A DNA stretch of 28,602 bases. Origin: CAADGY01 sp900696665 (GTDB lineage: Bacteria; Acidobacteriota; Terriglobia; Bryobacterales; Bryobacteraceae). Below are positions 1 through 8,592 of this stretch, piece after piece; positions within the stretch are counted from its first letter, which is position 1; the number at the start of each line of letters is the position of its first letter. The stretch covers positions 1-28,602 of the forward strand of contig JAPSFM010000066.1 of assembly GCA_035063885.1 (NCBI GenBank), written 5' to 3'. The notes under the pieces are model-generated. The model was not told the origin of the DNA. It was given only the letters and a program-made list of their open reading frames with translations, and made no database searches. The position numbers and the translations under genes are program-made.

Positions 1-56
1 GAACCGGCGACCTGCTGATTACGAATCAGCCGCTCTACCAGCTGAGCTAGGGTGGC
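1..56 (-). tRNA. tRNA-Thr (anticodon CGT), 3' end cut off by window edge
   Basis: Read on the minus strand, the sequence starts with the acceptor strand GCCACCC. It continues with TA, a D-arm (GCTC-loop-GAGC), then an anticodon stem GCTGA/TCAGC closing the 7-base loop TTCGTAA. Loop positions 34-36 are CGT, giving a threonine tRNA that reads ACG codons. The variable loop AGGTC and the first part of the T-arm (GCCGGTTC) are present. The rest of the T-arm and the 3' acceptor strand lie beyond base 1. The identity rests on the anticodon. Confidence 0.9.
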
Positions 57-157
57 TTTTTGTTGAATCCTAGTAGCTTGCTCGCGTTCAGCCTATGCCC
101 AAATGATACTACACCTGGATTCACCGGGCTTCGCACAACCTGTTTTGGGTGAACGGC

Positions 158-186
158 TATAATTTTTGTAAGCGCTTGGAGAGCGC
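158..186 (+). promoter_or_regulatory. Candidate nikR promoter (-10) and downstream inverted repeat
   Basis: A perfect TATAAT lies at 158-163, about 42 bases before the nikR start; no good -35 is seen. Directly after the expected transcription start is the inverted repeat GCGCT-TGGAG-AGCGC (172-186). It could be an operator or a short 5'-UTR hairpin. It does not resemble the E. coli NikR operator (GTATGA-N16-TCATAC), so autoregulation is only a guess. Confidence 0.4.
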
Positions 187-204
187 GAGTTCCCTGGAGA
201 CAAG

Positions 205-621
205 ATGAGCGAATTGAGCCGGATCGGCGTGGCGATCGATTCCGATTTGCTTGCGAAATTTGATGAGTTGATCGCAAACCGGGGCTATACGAACCGATCG
301 GAAGCATTCCGGGACCTGATCCGCGACGAGCTTGTTGAGAAGGTATGGGAGGGGCCGGAAAGTCCCGTGGTGGGAACGGTGACTCTGGTTTACAATCACC
401 ACGTGCGTTTGCTCGGCGACAAGCTCACCGACTTACAGCACGATCACTATCACCTAATTCTTTCCACGATGCACGTTCACCTGGACCACGACAACTGCCT
501 CGAGGTGCTCGTAGTGAAAGGTCGAGCGAAAGACGTAAAGAAGATTGCCGACGCCCTCATCAGTACGAAGGGCGTAAAGCACGGGCGGCTGACCATCACG
601 GCGTCCGGAGCCGAACTGTGA
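205..621 (+). CDS. nikR: Nickel-responsive transcriptional regulator NikR
   Basis: A cytoplasmic nickel-sensing repressor of 138 residues, the usual family length. Residues 1-45 form the ribbon-helix-helix DNA-binding domain (RIGVAIDSDLLAKFDELI, then GYTNRSEAFRDLIR). Residues 55-138 form the ACT-like nickel-binding and tetramerisation domain. The high-affinity nickel ligands are all present: His79, His90, His92 and Cys98, matching E. coli His76, His87, His89 and Cys95 with a constant offset of three. The ATG at 205 follows a GGAGA ribosome site. The gene overlaps acpS by 4 nt (GTGA), so the two are probably co-transcribed. No nickel transporter or nickel enzyme gene is in the window, so its regulon must lie elsewhere. 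The family call is secure; the target genes are unknown. Confidence 0.93.
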   Translation: MSELSRIGVAIDSDLLAKFDELIANRGYTNRSEAFRDLIRDELVEKVWEGPESPVVGTVTLVYNHHVRLLGDKLTDLQHDHYHLILSTMHVHLDHDNCLEVLVVKGRAKDVKKIADALISTKGVKHGRLTITASGAEL

Positions 622-995
622 TTGCCGGCACCGGTGTCGATCTCGTCGAAGTTCACCGGATCCGTCAAAGTATCGAACGGTTCGGAGTGCGGTTCATCGG
701 GCGTGTGTTCACTCAGCGCGAGATCGCTTATGTGGAAAGAAAGGCCAACCGGTTTGAACGATACGCTGCCCGCTTCGCAGCCAAAGAAGCGGGCATGAAG
801 GCCATCGGCACAGGGTGGAGGCGCGGTGTCCGCTGGCAGGATTTTGAAGTGGTGAACGAACGGTCCGGCAGACCCACTCTGCAATTCCACGGAGTAGCGG
901 CCGAATTCGCCGCCGCGCTTGGCATCCGCCGTGTATCGCTCTCCCTCACCCATACGGCGCAGCAGGCGCTGGCGTACGTGATTCTTGAGGACTGA
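618..995 (+). CDS. acpS: Holo-[acyl-carrier-protein] synthase AcpS
   Basis: Transfers the 4'-phosphopantetheine group of coenzyme A to a serine of acyl carrier protein, activating it for fatty acid synthesis in the cytoplasm. The 125 residues are normal for the compact trimeric AcpS type. N-terminal motif GTGVDLVEV holds the Mg-binding Asp8. The motif FTQRE lies at 31-35. RFAAKEAGMKAIGTG (52-66) holds the second Mg ligand Glu57 and the conserved Lys61. The GTG at 618 is chosen because it begins directly before the IAGTGVDL motif and overlaps the nikR stop (GTGA). The same frame stays open upstream to 345, but that stretch lies over nikR and has no family similarity. Translational coupling to nikR is likely. 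Confidence 0.93.
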   Translation: MIAGTGVDLVEVHRIRQSIERFGVRFIGRVFTQREIAYVERKANRFERYAARFAAKEAGMKAIGTGWRRGVRWQDFEVVNERSGRPTLQFHGVAAEFAAALGIRRVSLSLTHTAQQALAYVILED

Positions 996-1056
996 ATCAG
1001 GCAACCGCCGCCCGGTCCCGGACACGTGATTCCTGCTGTCACTTTTCTCTTGTGTT

Positions 1057-1062
1057 TACAAT
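1057..1062 (+). promoter_or_regulatory. Candidate -10 box for leaderless galU
   Basis: TACAAT is followed by seven bases and then the ATG at 1070. That spacing puts the expected transcription start on the A of the start codon. No Shine-Dalgarno sequence precedes 1070, 1061 or the GTG at 1052. The same arrangement recurs at four other genes in the window. Confidence 0.45.
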
Positions 1063-1069
1063 GGATAAG

Positions 1070-1954
1070 ATGCTTCCGAAAGTACGCAAGGCGGTCTTTC
1101 CGGCAGCCGGCCTCGGCACCCGCTTCCTTCCGGCGACCAAAGCGCAACCAAAAGAAATGCTGCCGCTGGTGGATAAGCCCCTGATACAGTATGGCGTAGA
1201 AGAAGCCATTCATTCTGGAATTCAGAACATCATCATTATCACGGGTCGCGGAAAAACAGCGATAGAAGACCATTTCGATGTCAGCTTCGAGATGGAGCAC
1301 CTGCTTGAGTCGCGCAACAAGAAGGACTTGCTGAATACCATCCGCAGCATCTCCGACATGATCAACGTCGCCTACGTGCGCCAGAAGGAAGCGATGGGGC
1401 TTGGCCACGCGGTGCTGCGCGCGAGGGAACTCATCGGACCGGAGCCGTTCGGAGTCGTGCTGTCGGACGACGTGATCGACGCCGAAGTGCCCTGCATGCG
1501 GCAACTACTCGATATCTACGAGTTCTACGGCGCCTCGGTGGTTGCGCTGATGGAGGTGCCGAAGGACGTCATTTCGTCCTACGGGGTGGTGGACGCCGAA
1601 CCCATCGCGCACAACGGAGCGCGAGACCGCCTGTTCCGTATCTGCAACATGGTGGAGAAACCCAGGCCCGATGAGGCGCCATCAAACCTGGCGATCATAG
1701 GCCGGTATGTGCTCACGCCCGAAATCTTCGACTCCATCGAATCGATCGAGCCCGGATCCGGCGGGGAGTTGCAGCTCACAGATGCGTTGAAACATCTGTT
1801 GCGAAGCCGGCCGATCTACGGGTTACGTTTTGAAGGCGCGCGATACGACGCGGGTGACAAGCTCGGCTTCTTGAAAGCCACTGTGGAGTTTGCACTGAAG
1901 CGCTACGATTTGGGCGAAGAGTTCCGCCAATACCTCAGTACTCTCAAATTATAG
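1070..1954 (+). CDS. galU: UTP--glucose-1-phosphate uridylyltransferase
   Basis: Makes UDP-glucose from UTP and glucose 1-phosphate in the cytoplasm, feeding cell-surface polysaccharide synthesis. It has 294 residues, close to the E. coli enzyme. The nucleotide-binding signature GLGTRFLPATK spans residues 14-24, followed by KEMLPLVDKPLIQYGVEEA. Also visible are IIIITGRGKTAIEDHFD, VLSDDVID and the conserved GGELQLTDAL and YDAGDKLGFL segments near the C-terminus. Start choice: GTG 1052, ATG 1061 and ATG 1070 are in frame. ATG 1070 gives MLPKVRKAVFPAAG, which matches the usual N-terminus, and a TACAAT sits 7 nt upstream, suggesting a leaderless transcript. The stop overlaps the AGGAG ribosome site of the next gene, so the two are probably one transcription unit. 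Confidence 0.95.
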   Translation: MLPKVRKAVFPAAGLGTRFLPATKAQPKEMLPLVDKPLIQYGVEEAIHSGIQNIIIITGRGKTAIEDHFDVSFEMEHLLESRNKKDLLNTIRSISDMINVAYVRQKEAMGLGHAVLRARELIGPEPFGVVLSDDVIDAEVPCMRQLLDIYEFYGASVVALMEVPKDVISSYGVVDAEPIAHNGARDRLFRICNMVEKPRPDEAPSNLAIIGRYVLTPEIFDSIESIEPGSGGELQLTDALKHLLRSRPIYGLRFEGARYDAGDKLGFLKATVEFALKRYDLGEEFRQYLSTLKL

Positions 1955-1962
1955 GAGACAGA

Positions 1963-3870
1963 TTGTCAACCGTCCCGACTGAATTACCGCTAAAGGCCAG
2001 CGAAGCCGCCGCGCTGTGCCAGGTCATCCTGGAACAGATAGACGGCAGGGAGCCGACCGGCGAATCCCGCGCCCTGATAGCCACCCGAATCGCGGAACTG
2101 AATTTGAACACCATCCGCGCCTATCCCGGCTCACTCGAAATGGATCCCACCCATCCTTCCACGTATTACCTCGCCATTGATGCGTTGACGGAAACTCGCG
2201 GAGTGCCCCTGCTTATGCATGTTACGCCCGCATCGTCGCCCGCTGCTCCATTGTTCTCCAATGCGGTTTCCGTGGGGCGCGTGCGTCCCGGCGGAGAGCG
2301 TGAGATGCTGGTGAACGCCATTCCGTTTGCCTCTACGGATCACGAACAGATACGCCGTTTCGTACTTGAGCTGGACCGCTCGCTTCTGCCGCGCCCTCAG
2401 GGCGCGCAGCCTGCCATAGCTGTTGGTAACCGCCATCCGGAGATCAGCCTTCCCGCGGCGTTTCAGGCATTTCAGAAAATCCTCGATGCGACGGGTATCA
2501 ACCTGGCGTCCACCGTGCAGCTATCGGCCACGCGCGAGATGACAACCGAGGAAGCGCTGGCGAACCGAGATGGCGAAAACCCGGTGTCAGCGGGCCACAC
2601 GCGTGTTTCTATCCGGCATCTCTATCACGCCGGACTGTGGGCCGCCATCCGCTGTGGGTTCAGGCATGGCTATAACGCCGAAGCCGACCACATTATCATC
2701 ACCGGCGATAACGACTCGCAAATCGCACAGTCGGTCGAGATGGGGAAAGAAGCGATTCGGCATGCTTCCGGATACACCAAATTCACCACCGATACATCGC
2801 GGCTTTTCGAGTTGCAGGCCGACACGCGGCATCCCGATCCCTGGCCGGATTCGGTCGTGCGGGAGCGCTATGAGCAGATCTTCGATGCCGGCGAGCGCAG
2901 TTGGATCGAACAGGAGTTCGCGGGCCCTTTCGATACCGGCGAAACTTCTTACGTTCTGCGGCGCGACGAGATCGTCAGGCTCGCCGTGAAATTCGGGCGC
3001 AGCTTGAAGCTGAACGAAGAGCTTTACGACTACATCCAACAGGTGAAAGAACAGGAGCCTGCCCGGCGGACTTTTGATTTCGAGCCCTCTCTGGATGAAG
3101 CGGACACGCTCACTACACCGCAAGAGCTGATTTTCTACATGCACTGGTTAAAGGCCCGTGGACGAGCCGCTCAACTTGTTCCACCGAACCTCGGCTTCAA
3201 GAAGCGGCAGGCCTATCCGGTGGCGATCAAAACGGGTCCGAAAAGCGGCGCCGGCCTGGAGGATTACGTCCAACACAAGATGTGGCCGGAACTGTTGCCC
3301 CGCGTGATCGGCGAATACGGCGGAAAGCCACTGGAAGAACTCGCCGCGCGAGTAAGCCTGCTGGCCGCTGTAGCCCGCCGTTTCAATGGCACGCTCAGCG
3401 TCCATTCGGGGAGTGGAAAACAGGCCGAGGTGCTCGAACACATCGGGCGGAGCACCGCGGGCAGAGTGAATTACAAAATATCCGGCGAGCTACAGTTACA
3501 GTTGTTTGATGTTCTCTCCGAACAGCCGGCGGGAAGCCAGTGGCGTCAGTTGTACGAACGCATGGCGGACCGCTGCAACCGGTTTGCCGAACAAGGCGCG
3601 TTCGGCGCCGAGAGCGAACTGGCTGCAAAATACATTGACATGGGCCGCGGGTATTATTTGGGCAATGCCGCCGCCGGACGCGTGGACGGAAACCTGTTTC
3701 TCGTTTTCTGGGCCGGCAACATGGTTGGTACGCGCGACACTGCCGCTCCGGATGGAGATCATCGTTTTTTTAAAGAGAAGATCGACGAACTTCCCGAGGA
3801 ACTCGTCCAGGAAGTGCAGCGGCGCAATATCGAGTATATTGTTTGGCTCGCACGCCACCTGAAAGGGTAG
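1963..3870 (+). CDS. Tagaturonate epimerase (UxaE)-like protein
   Basis: A 635-residue soluble protein without a signal peptide. It starts at TTG 1963 after an AGGAGA site that overlaps the galU stop. The middle and C-terminal parts resemble what I recall of the UxaE family, in which D-tagaturonate and D-fructuronate are interconverted by epimerisation. Relevant segments are a metal-site-like EADHIIITGDND (about residues 240-251) and GYTKFTTDTSRLFELQAD (about 272-289). Others are LVPPNLGFKK (about 405) and TLSVHSGSGKQAE (about 475-487). The Thermotoga enzyme is about 480 residues, so this protein has about 150 extra, mostly at the N-terminus (residues 1-150). The assignment is by motif memory, not a search. 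Another sugar-acid isomerase or epimerase is possible. Adjacency to galU suggests sugar-nucleotide or uronate metabolism but does not prove it. Confidence 0.5.
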   Translation: MSTVPTELPLKASEAAALCQVILEQIDGREPTGESRALIATRIAELNLNTIRAYPGSLEMDPTHPSTYYLAIDALTETRGVPLLMHVTPASSPAAPLFSNAVSVGRVRPGGEREMLVNAIPFASTDHEQIRRFVLELDRSLLPRPQGAQPAIAVGNRHPEISLPAAFQAFQKILDATGINLASTVQLSATREMTTEEALANRDGENPVSAGHTRVSIRHLYHAGLWAAIRCGFRHGYNAEADHIIITGDNDSQIAQSVEMGKEAIRHASGYTKFTTDTSRLFELQADTRHPDPWPDSVVRERYEQIFDAGERSWIEQEFAGPFDTGETSYVLRRDEIVRLAVKFGRSLKLNEELYDYIQQVKEQEPARRTFDFEPSLDEADTLTTPQELIFYMHWLKARGRAAQLVPPNLGFKKRQAYPVAIKTGPKSGAGLEDYVQHKMWPELLPRVIGEYGGKPLEELAARVSLLAAVARRFNGTLSVHSGSGKQAEVLEHIGRSTAGRVNYKISGELQLQLFDVLSEQPAGSQWRQLYERMADRCNRFAEQGAFGAESELAAKYIDMGRGYYLGNAAAGRVDGNLFLVFWAGNMVGTRDTAAPDGDHRFFKEKIDELPEELVQEVQRRNIEYIVWLARHLKG

Positions 3871-3879
3871 CGTTCCGCC

Positions 3880-3885
3880 TATAAT
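3880..3885 (+). promoter_or_regulatory. Candidate -10 box for leaderless gene at 3892
   Basis: A perfect TATAAT is followed by six bases and the ATG at 3892. Transcription would begin at or next to the start codon. No ribosome binding site precedes the ATG. Confidence 0.5.
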
Positions 3886-3891
3886 ACTGGC

Positions 3892-4926
3892 ATGCGTCGC
3901 AGAAGCTTTCTCGCGGCTGCCTCCGTGGCGGCAGTGCCGCCGGTTCCCGCGGCGCCCAACGTAAAACACGGCGTGGACCTCTTCAGCCTGCGCTCACAGG
4001 CTTGGACCGCCTTCGAATATCTCGCTTATTGTGCGAAGCTGAACGCCAAGGTCGTTCACTTTTCCGAGATCCGTTTTCTCGGTGGACTCGATCCTTCCCA
4101 TCTGCGTAAGGTGCGCGCACGGGCCGAAGAGTTCGGCATCGAGATCGAAATCGGGATGCGCTCCATCTGCCCCACCTCCAAATTATTTGATCCCTCGCAG
4201 GGCACGGCGGAGCAACAACTCGAGCGCATGATCGAAGCCGCGGCGATCATTGGTTCTCCCATCGTGCGGGCGTTCCTCGGCTCCATGGCCGACCGCACAG
4301 GCTCCATCCCCATCGAGCGTCACATCGAAAACACGGTGAAAGTGCTGCGCTCCGTCAAGTCGCGAGCCGAGTCGAAAGGCATCAAAATCGCCATCGAAAA
4401 CCATGCAGGCGATATGCAGGGCCGTGAATTGAAGATGCTCATCGAAGAGGCGGGCAAAGATTTCACCGGCGCCTGTATCGATTCGGGGAACCCGCTATGG
4501 ACGATCGAGGATCCGCACGTGACTCTCGATCACCTGCATCCTTACGTCCTCACCAGTCACGTCCGCGATAGCGCTGTCTGGCGCGTGCCGGAAGGCGCAG
4601 CCGTGCAGTGGGTACGCATGGGCGAGGGAAACGTCAAGATTGACGAGTATGTACGCAAGTACCTCGCGCTCTGTCCGGGAAAAGCACTGTCCCTTGAAAT
4701 CATCGTGACGCAGCCACGCACGTTCGCGTTCTCAAAACCGGAGTTTTGGGACGGCTACCGACGGATGCCTGCGTGGGAATTCGCCCGGTTCCTCCAACTG
4801 GCGGACGAAGGAACGCCGAGGCAGCCAACGCCCGCCGCTGACAAAGATGCCGCCGCTGCGCGCGAGCGCGAAGACCTCGAGGCCAGCGCGCGTTACATGG
4901 AGCGGTTGCTCGGCGCCGCAGCGTAG
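3892..4926 (+). CDS. Tat-exported sugar phosphate isomerase/epimerase-like TIM barrel protein
   Basis: A 344-residue member of the xylose-isomerase-like TIM barrel superfamily (PF01261). The N-terminus MRRRSFLAAASVAAV is a short twin-arginine signal, so the folded protein probably works in the periplasm. Barrel landmarks: FSEIRFLGG (57-65), AIENHAGD with metal ligand Glu169, CIDSGNP with Asp197, TSHVRD with His223, and LSLEIIV near residue 270 supplying the last Glu. This Glu-Asp-His-Glu set is the usual divalent metal site. The last 45 residues are a charged, Ala-rich tail with no recognised fold. The substrate cannot be told from sequence. Family members isomerise or epimerise ketoses and keto-inositols. 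The 3' neighbour is a TonB-dependent receptor, which fits a role in handling imported sugar. Confidence 0.8.
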   Translation: MRRRSFLAAASVAAVPPVPAAPNVKHGVDLFSLRSQAWTAFEYLAYCAKLNAKVVHFSEIRFLGGLDPSHLRKVRARAEEFGIEIEIGMRSICPTSKLFDPSQGTAEQQLERMIEAAAIIGSPIVRAFLGSMADRTGSIPIERHIENTVKVLRSVKSRAESKGIKIAIENHAGDMQGRELKMLIEEAGKDFTGACIDSGNPLWTIEDPHVTLDHLHPYVLTSHVRDSAVWRVPEGAAVQWVRMGEGNVKIDEYVRKYLALCPGKALSLEIIVTQPRTFAFSKPEFWDGYRRMPAWEFARFLQLADEGTPRQPTPAADKDAAAAREREDLEASARYMERLLGAAA

Positions 4927-5016
4927 GCGGTCGGTCAGGTAAAGGTCAATAAGGTGCTAATCACCCTTTTCTCTGCATAATGTGGTATTATTCGCTCACA
5001 TATTCATGAGATTGTT

Positions 5017-5022
5017 AGGAGG
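5017..5022 (+). promoter_or_regulatory. Strong ribosome binding site for a TTG start
   Basis: A perfect AGGAGG lies six bases before TTG 5029 and decides that start. Upstream, CATAAT (4976-4981) and TATTAT (4986-4991) are the best -10 candidates. No clear -35 accompanies either one. Confidence 0.65.
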
Positions 5023-5028
5023 TTCGCT

Positions 5029-8000
5029 TTGGATCATCGTTATCTTAGCGCCACCTTGAGGGGTGCGCTGGTTATCTTCTTTGCTACAGGAATGCTGTTC
5101 GGACAATCGCAGGACGCCAGAGGAAATATTGTTGGCCGTGTTACGGATGCCTCCGGCGCAGTGATTCCCGGTGCCGATGTCCGGGCCACGAATGCCGCGA
5201 CTGGTGTCGTCGCGGCATCGAAAACCAACGAATCTGGTAACTACACGCTGCCCTATCTCGTACCGGCGATCTACTCTATCACGGCGGAACTGCCCGGCTT
5301 CAAGAGGTTTACGCGCGAAAATGTGCAGGTGCGTGTTAACGAGAATATCGAGCTGAACATTGAGATGACGATCGGCGACGTGTCCGAATCGGTGCAGGTC
5401 ACGGCCGAAACGCCGCTGCTTTCCACGGCTGAGGCATCTCTCGGACAGGTCGTCGACGAGCGCCGGATCGCTGAACTGCCGCTGTTTGCGGGCAATGCAA
5501 TGGACCTGGTTCACTTGGCGCCCGGAACGGTAAACGGCACGGATATGCGGCTCCGCAAAGCACCGTTCAACAATGCTCCATCGCAGTTTTCTACCGATGG
5601 GAGCGGCAACTACGGGAATCAGTTCACCATCGACGGCGTTGCCAACGTCTACTCCGATGGCACCAGCCCCCGAGTCGCATTCTCTCCTCCGACAGCATCC
5701 CTGTCGGAGTTCAAGGTACAGACTTCATCATTTGACGCCTCCATCGGACGCACGCTGGGCGCGCTCGTTAACGTCAGCACAAAGGGCGGCACCAACTCGA
5801 TCCACGGGCAGGCGTGGTGGTGGCTCCGGCACTCGGCGTTTGACGCGCCGACCATTTATCAAAACCGCGCCGGGCGGGGAGTTCCAGTGTATCGGGACAA
5901 TCGCTACGGACTGGCCGGCGGCGCTCCGGTCTATCTACCGAAGATCTATAACGGCAAGAATCGTACTTTCTGGTTTTTCACCTGGGAGGCGAACAAGTTC
6001 GGCGATCCCAACGTGGGCGGATCGATGACGTCGACCGTGCCGCGCGAGGCCTGGCGCAACGGCGACCTTTCCGATCTGCTGAAGCTCGGGAGCAACTACC
6101 AGCTATACGATCCGGCCACCATTGCTCCGGCGGCAAACGGGCGCTACAGCCGGCTGCCGCTGCCGAATAATGTCTTCCCCGCCAGCCGAATCCATCCGGT
6201 CGCCCGAAAACTTCTCGAACTGTACCCCATGCCGACTCAACCAGGCACTAACGACGGCCGCAACAATTTCTTTGCCTCGGTGCCGGCCAAGGAGGATTAT
6301 TGGACCACCATTGGGCGTGTCGACCACGCTTTCAGCGAGAGAAGCCGCATGTTCATCCGCTGGCACCGCGATTTCTGGGAAGAAGATAAAAATCGCACCT
6401 TCGACAACAACGTCAACGGCATTATCCTGAATCGCATCAATCGCGGAATCGCGCTGGATCAGGTATATATGTTCAGCCCGAGCCTGATTCTGAACTTCCG
6501 GTACGGCCTGTCCCAGCAGGAGTTCCCGGAACACCGTGTGAGCCGCGGGATCGACCTGACGTCGCTAGGGTTTTCCCAGAATCTGGCCAGTCTGGTGGAT
6601 TCCAGCGCCGCCACCATTCCTCGCACTGCGGTCGGATCGCTCACATCGCTGAGCGGTTGGGAATCAGGAGACGGCGTGACGGCTTCCCTCAGTCACACTT
6701 TTGTTGGGAACTTCACCTGGATGAAGGGCGACCACAATATACGCTTCGGTCCCGAATACACGGTTTTCCGGGAGTTCCGGAACCGCTTCCCGCAATCGAC
6801 TGCGCCGGACCTCAGTTTCTCGGCCACGTGGGCCCGCGGTCCCTTCGACAACAGCCCGAATCCGCCCGTGGGCGCCGAGTTCATCTCGCTGCTCGCGGGC
6901 ATTCCGGGTGGCAGCATGGTGGCAGCCGGCAGCTATGCGGAGCAGGATACCTATACCGCGTTTTACATCCAGGACGACTGGAAAGCATCGCGCAAACTGA
7001 CCTTGAACCTCGGGTTGCGTCTGGAGCATGAATCGCCCATCACCGAGCGTTTCAATCGCAGCGTGACGCAGTTCGACGCTACCAGTGCGAATCCGATCGA
7101 AGCCGGGGCGATTGCCAATTACGCCAGAAACCCGATCCCTGAACTGCCGGTTGAAAGGTTTAAAGTCAAGGGCGGCGTCACGTTTGCGGGCGCCGGCGGG
7201 AACCCACGGGAGTACTGGAATGGGCAGACATTGAACTTTTCGCCGCGTATCGGCCTGGCTTACCAGTTGAAGCCCAAAACAGTGATTCGCGCCGGCTATG
7301 GCATCTTCTATACCTCGATCGGCGTGATGTACACAAATTCCAATCAGGCGGGCTTCAGCCGAAGTACTCCTATTGAAGCAACCAACGATAATGGCCTGAC
7401 CTGGAACGCGGCGCTCGACAACCCGCTGCCAGGCGGGCTGCTTCCGGTTCTTGGCGCGGCTGGCGGCCTGGAGACGACTCTCAACCAGAACACCACCTTT
7501 TTTGCGAAAGACCGTCGAGCGCCGTACGCACAGCGCTGGTCGTTCGGTCTGCAGCAAGAGGTGGGAGGAGGAGTGATGGTGGAGTCCTCCTATGTGGGTA
7601 ACCGCAGTACCGGTCTGGGCATGACGCGCCTCATCAGTTACACTCCCGCCGAATACCTTAGCAAATCCCCCACCCGCGACCAGAGAACCATAGACTTTCT
7701 AAGTGCCAATTCTCCTAATCCATTCTTCGGACTGAACCCGCAGTTCACCAGTTCGACTATTTCGCGCGGGCAGTTGCTCACGCAATACCCGCATTACCAT
7801 ACCAATTCGTCCTACGTCGACAGCGTTGGCTACTCCTGGTATCACTCCTTGCAGTCGCGTCTGGAGAAGCGCTTTTCGAGAGGTTACACGCTACAGATAG
7901 CCTACACCTGGTCGAAGGCTATGGAAGCGACGCAGTTGCTAAACAGCTCCGATCTGATGCCTTACGAATCTCTGTCGGCCCTCGACCGCCCGCACCGGCT

Positions 8001-8514
8001 GACTGGGAGCGGCATCTGGGAGTTGCCGTTCGGCAGGAACCGGAAGTGGGGCTCTCGAATGCCCGCCTTTCTGGAATTCTTCGCCGGCGGGTGGCAGATA
8101 AGCGGTGTCTTCCAACGTCAAAGCGGCCATCCGCTGGAGTTCGGCCAAGCGCTGTTTATCGGCGACTCGGCGACGATCGTGCTGCCCAAAAGCGAGCGGA
8201 ACACCGATCGCTGGTTTAATACTTCGGTATTCAACCGGAACTCGCAGCAGCAACTCGGAGCCAATATTCGGACTTCGCCATTGCGGTACTCGAATATCCG
8301 AGCTGATTCGCAGCGGCGCTGGGATTTCTCGGCCCGCAAGACGTTCCGAATCCGTGAAGGCATGTCGATGGTGTTCCGCGGTGATACGTTCAACGCGCTG
8401 AACGAAGTGGTGCTCCGTGGGCCGAACACGTCGGTTACCAGCTCCGCATTCGGCACGGTCACAGCACAGGAGCCGCCGCGTTCCTGGCAGTTTTCATTGA
8501 CGCTGCAGTTCTGA
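5029..8514 (+). CDS. TonB-dependent receptor, Oar-like, with carboxypeptidase-regulatory domain
   Basis: An outer-membrane beta-barrel protein of 1161 residues that probably imports a large substrate using TonB energy. Domain order: a signal peptide (about 1-26, hydrophobic ALVIFFATGMLF), then a carboxypeptidase-regulatory-like beta-sandwich (32-113, GNIVGRVTDASGAVIPGADV). A plug-like segment follows (about 120-260, VVDERRIAELPLFAGNAMDL and QFTIDGV). The rest is a long barrel with many aromatic beta-strands, ending in FSLTLQF, a typical terminal barrel signal with a final Phe. This architecture is greatly expanded in Solibacteres. TTG is used as start, supported by AGGAGG. The gene sits between two Tat-exported sugar isomerase-like genes, so a carbohydrate or glycoconjugate substrate is the likeliest guess. 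No sigma/anti-sigma pair is nearby. Confidence 0.88.
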   Translation: MDHRYLSATLRGALVIFFATGMLFGQSQDARGNIVGRVTDASGAVIPGADVRATNAATGVVAASKTNESGNYTLPYLVPAIYSITAELPGFKRFTRENVQVRVNENIELNIEMTIGDVSESVQVTAETPLLSTAEASLGQVVDERRIAELPLFAGNAMDLVHLAPGTVNGTDMRLRKAPFNNAPSQFSTDGSGNYGNQFTIDGVANVYSDGTSPRVAFSPPTASLSEFKVQTSSFDASIGRTLGALVNVSTKGGTNSIHGQAWWWLRHSAFDAPTIYQNRAGRGVPVYRDNRYGLAGGAPVYLPKIYNGKNRTFWFFTWEANKFGDPNVGGSMTSTVPREAWRNGDLSDLLKLGSNYQLYDPATIAPAANGRYSRLPLPNNVFPASRIHPVARKLLELYPMPTQPGTNDGRNNFFASVPAKEDYWTTIGRVDHAFSERSRMFIRWHRDFWEEDKNRTFDNNVNGIILNRINRGIALDQVYMFSPSLILNFRYGLSQQEFPEHRVSRGIDLTSLGFSQNLASLVDSSAATIPRTAVGSLTSLSGWESGDGVTASLSHTFVGNFTWMKGDHNIRFGPEYTVFREFRNRFPQSTAPDLSFSATWARGPFDNSPNPPVGAEFISLLAGIPGGSMVAAGSYAEQDTYTAFYIQDDWKASRKLTLNLGLRLEHESPITERFNRSVTQFDATSANPIEAGAIANYARNPIPELPVERFKVKGGVTFAGAGGNPREYWNGQTLNFSPRIGLAYQLKPKTVIRAGYGIFYTSIGVMYTNSNQAGFSRSTPIEATNDNGLTWNAALDNPLPGGLLPVLGAAGGLETTLNQNTTFFAKDRRAPYAQRWSFGLQQEVGGGVMVESSYVGNRSTGLGMTRLISYTPAEYLSKSPTRDQRTIDFLSANSPNPFFGLNPQFTSSTISRGQLLTQYPHYHTNSSYVDSVGYSWYHSLQSRLEKRFSRGYTLQIAYTWSKAMEATQLLNSSDLMPYESLSALDRPHRLTGSGIWELPFGRNRKWGSRMPAFLEFFAGGWQISGVFQRQSGHPLEFGQALFIGDSATIVLPKSERNTDRWFNTSVFNRNSQQQLGANIRTSPLRYSNIRADSQRRWDFSARKTFRIREGMSMVFRGDTFNALNEVVLRGPNTSVTSSAFGTVTAQEPPRSWQFSLTLQF

Positions 8515-8592
8515 AGGCGGCCAACGGGTGATACGCCGGTTCGCTTGCTGATCCAATTGCAGTGGGCAGAGGCAGGCGATCCGGCATCAACG

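Noticed and set aside
345..617. Upstream in-frame extension of acpS
   Set aside because: It lies entirely over nikR in another frame, and AcpS proteins begin directly at the IAGTGVDL motif. GTG 618 is the better start.
728..1504. Minus-strand open frame across acpS and galU, and similar ones at 6664-7557 and 24724-25497
   Set aside because: All overlap well-supported genes on the other strand and show no recognisable family pattern.
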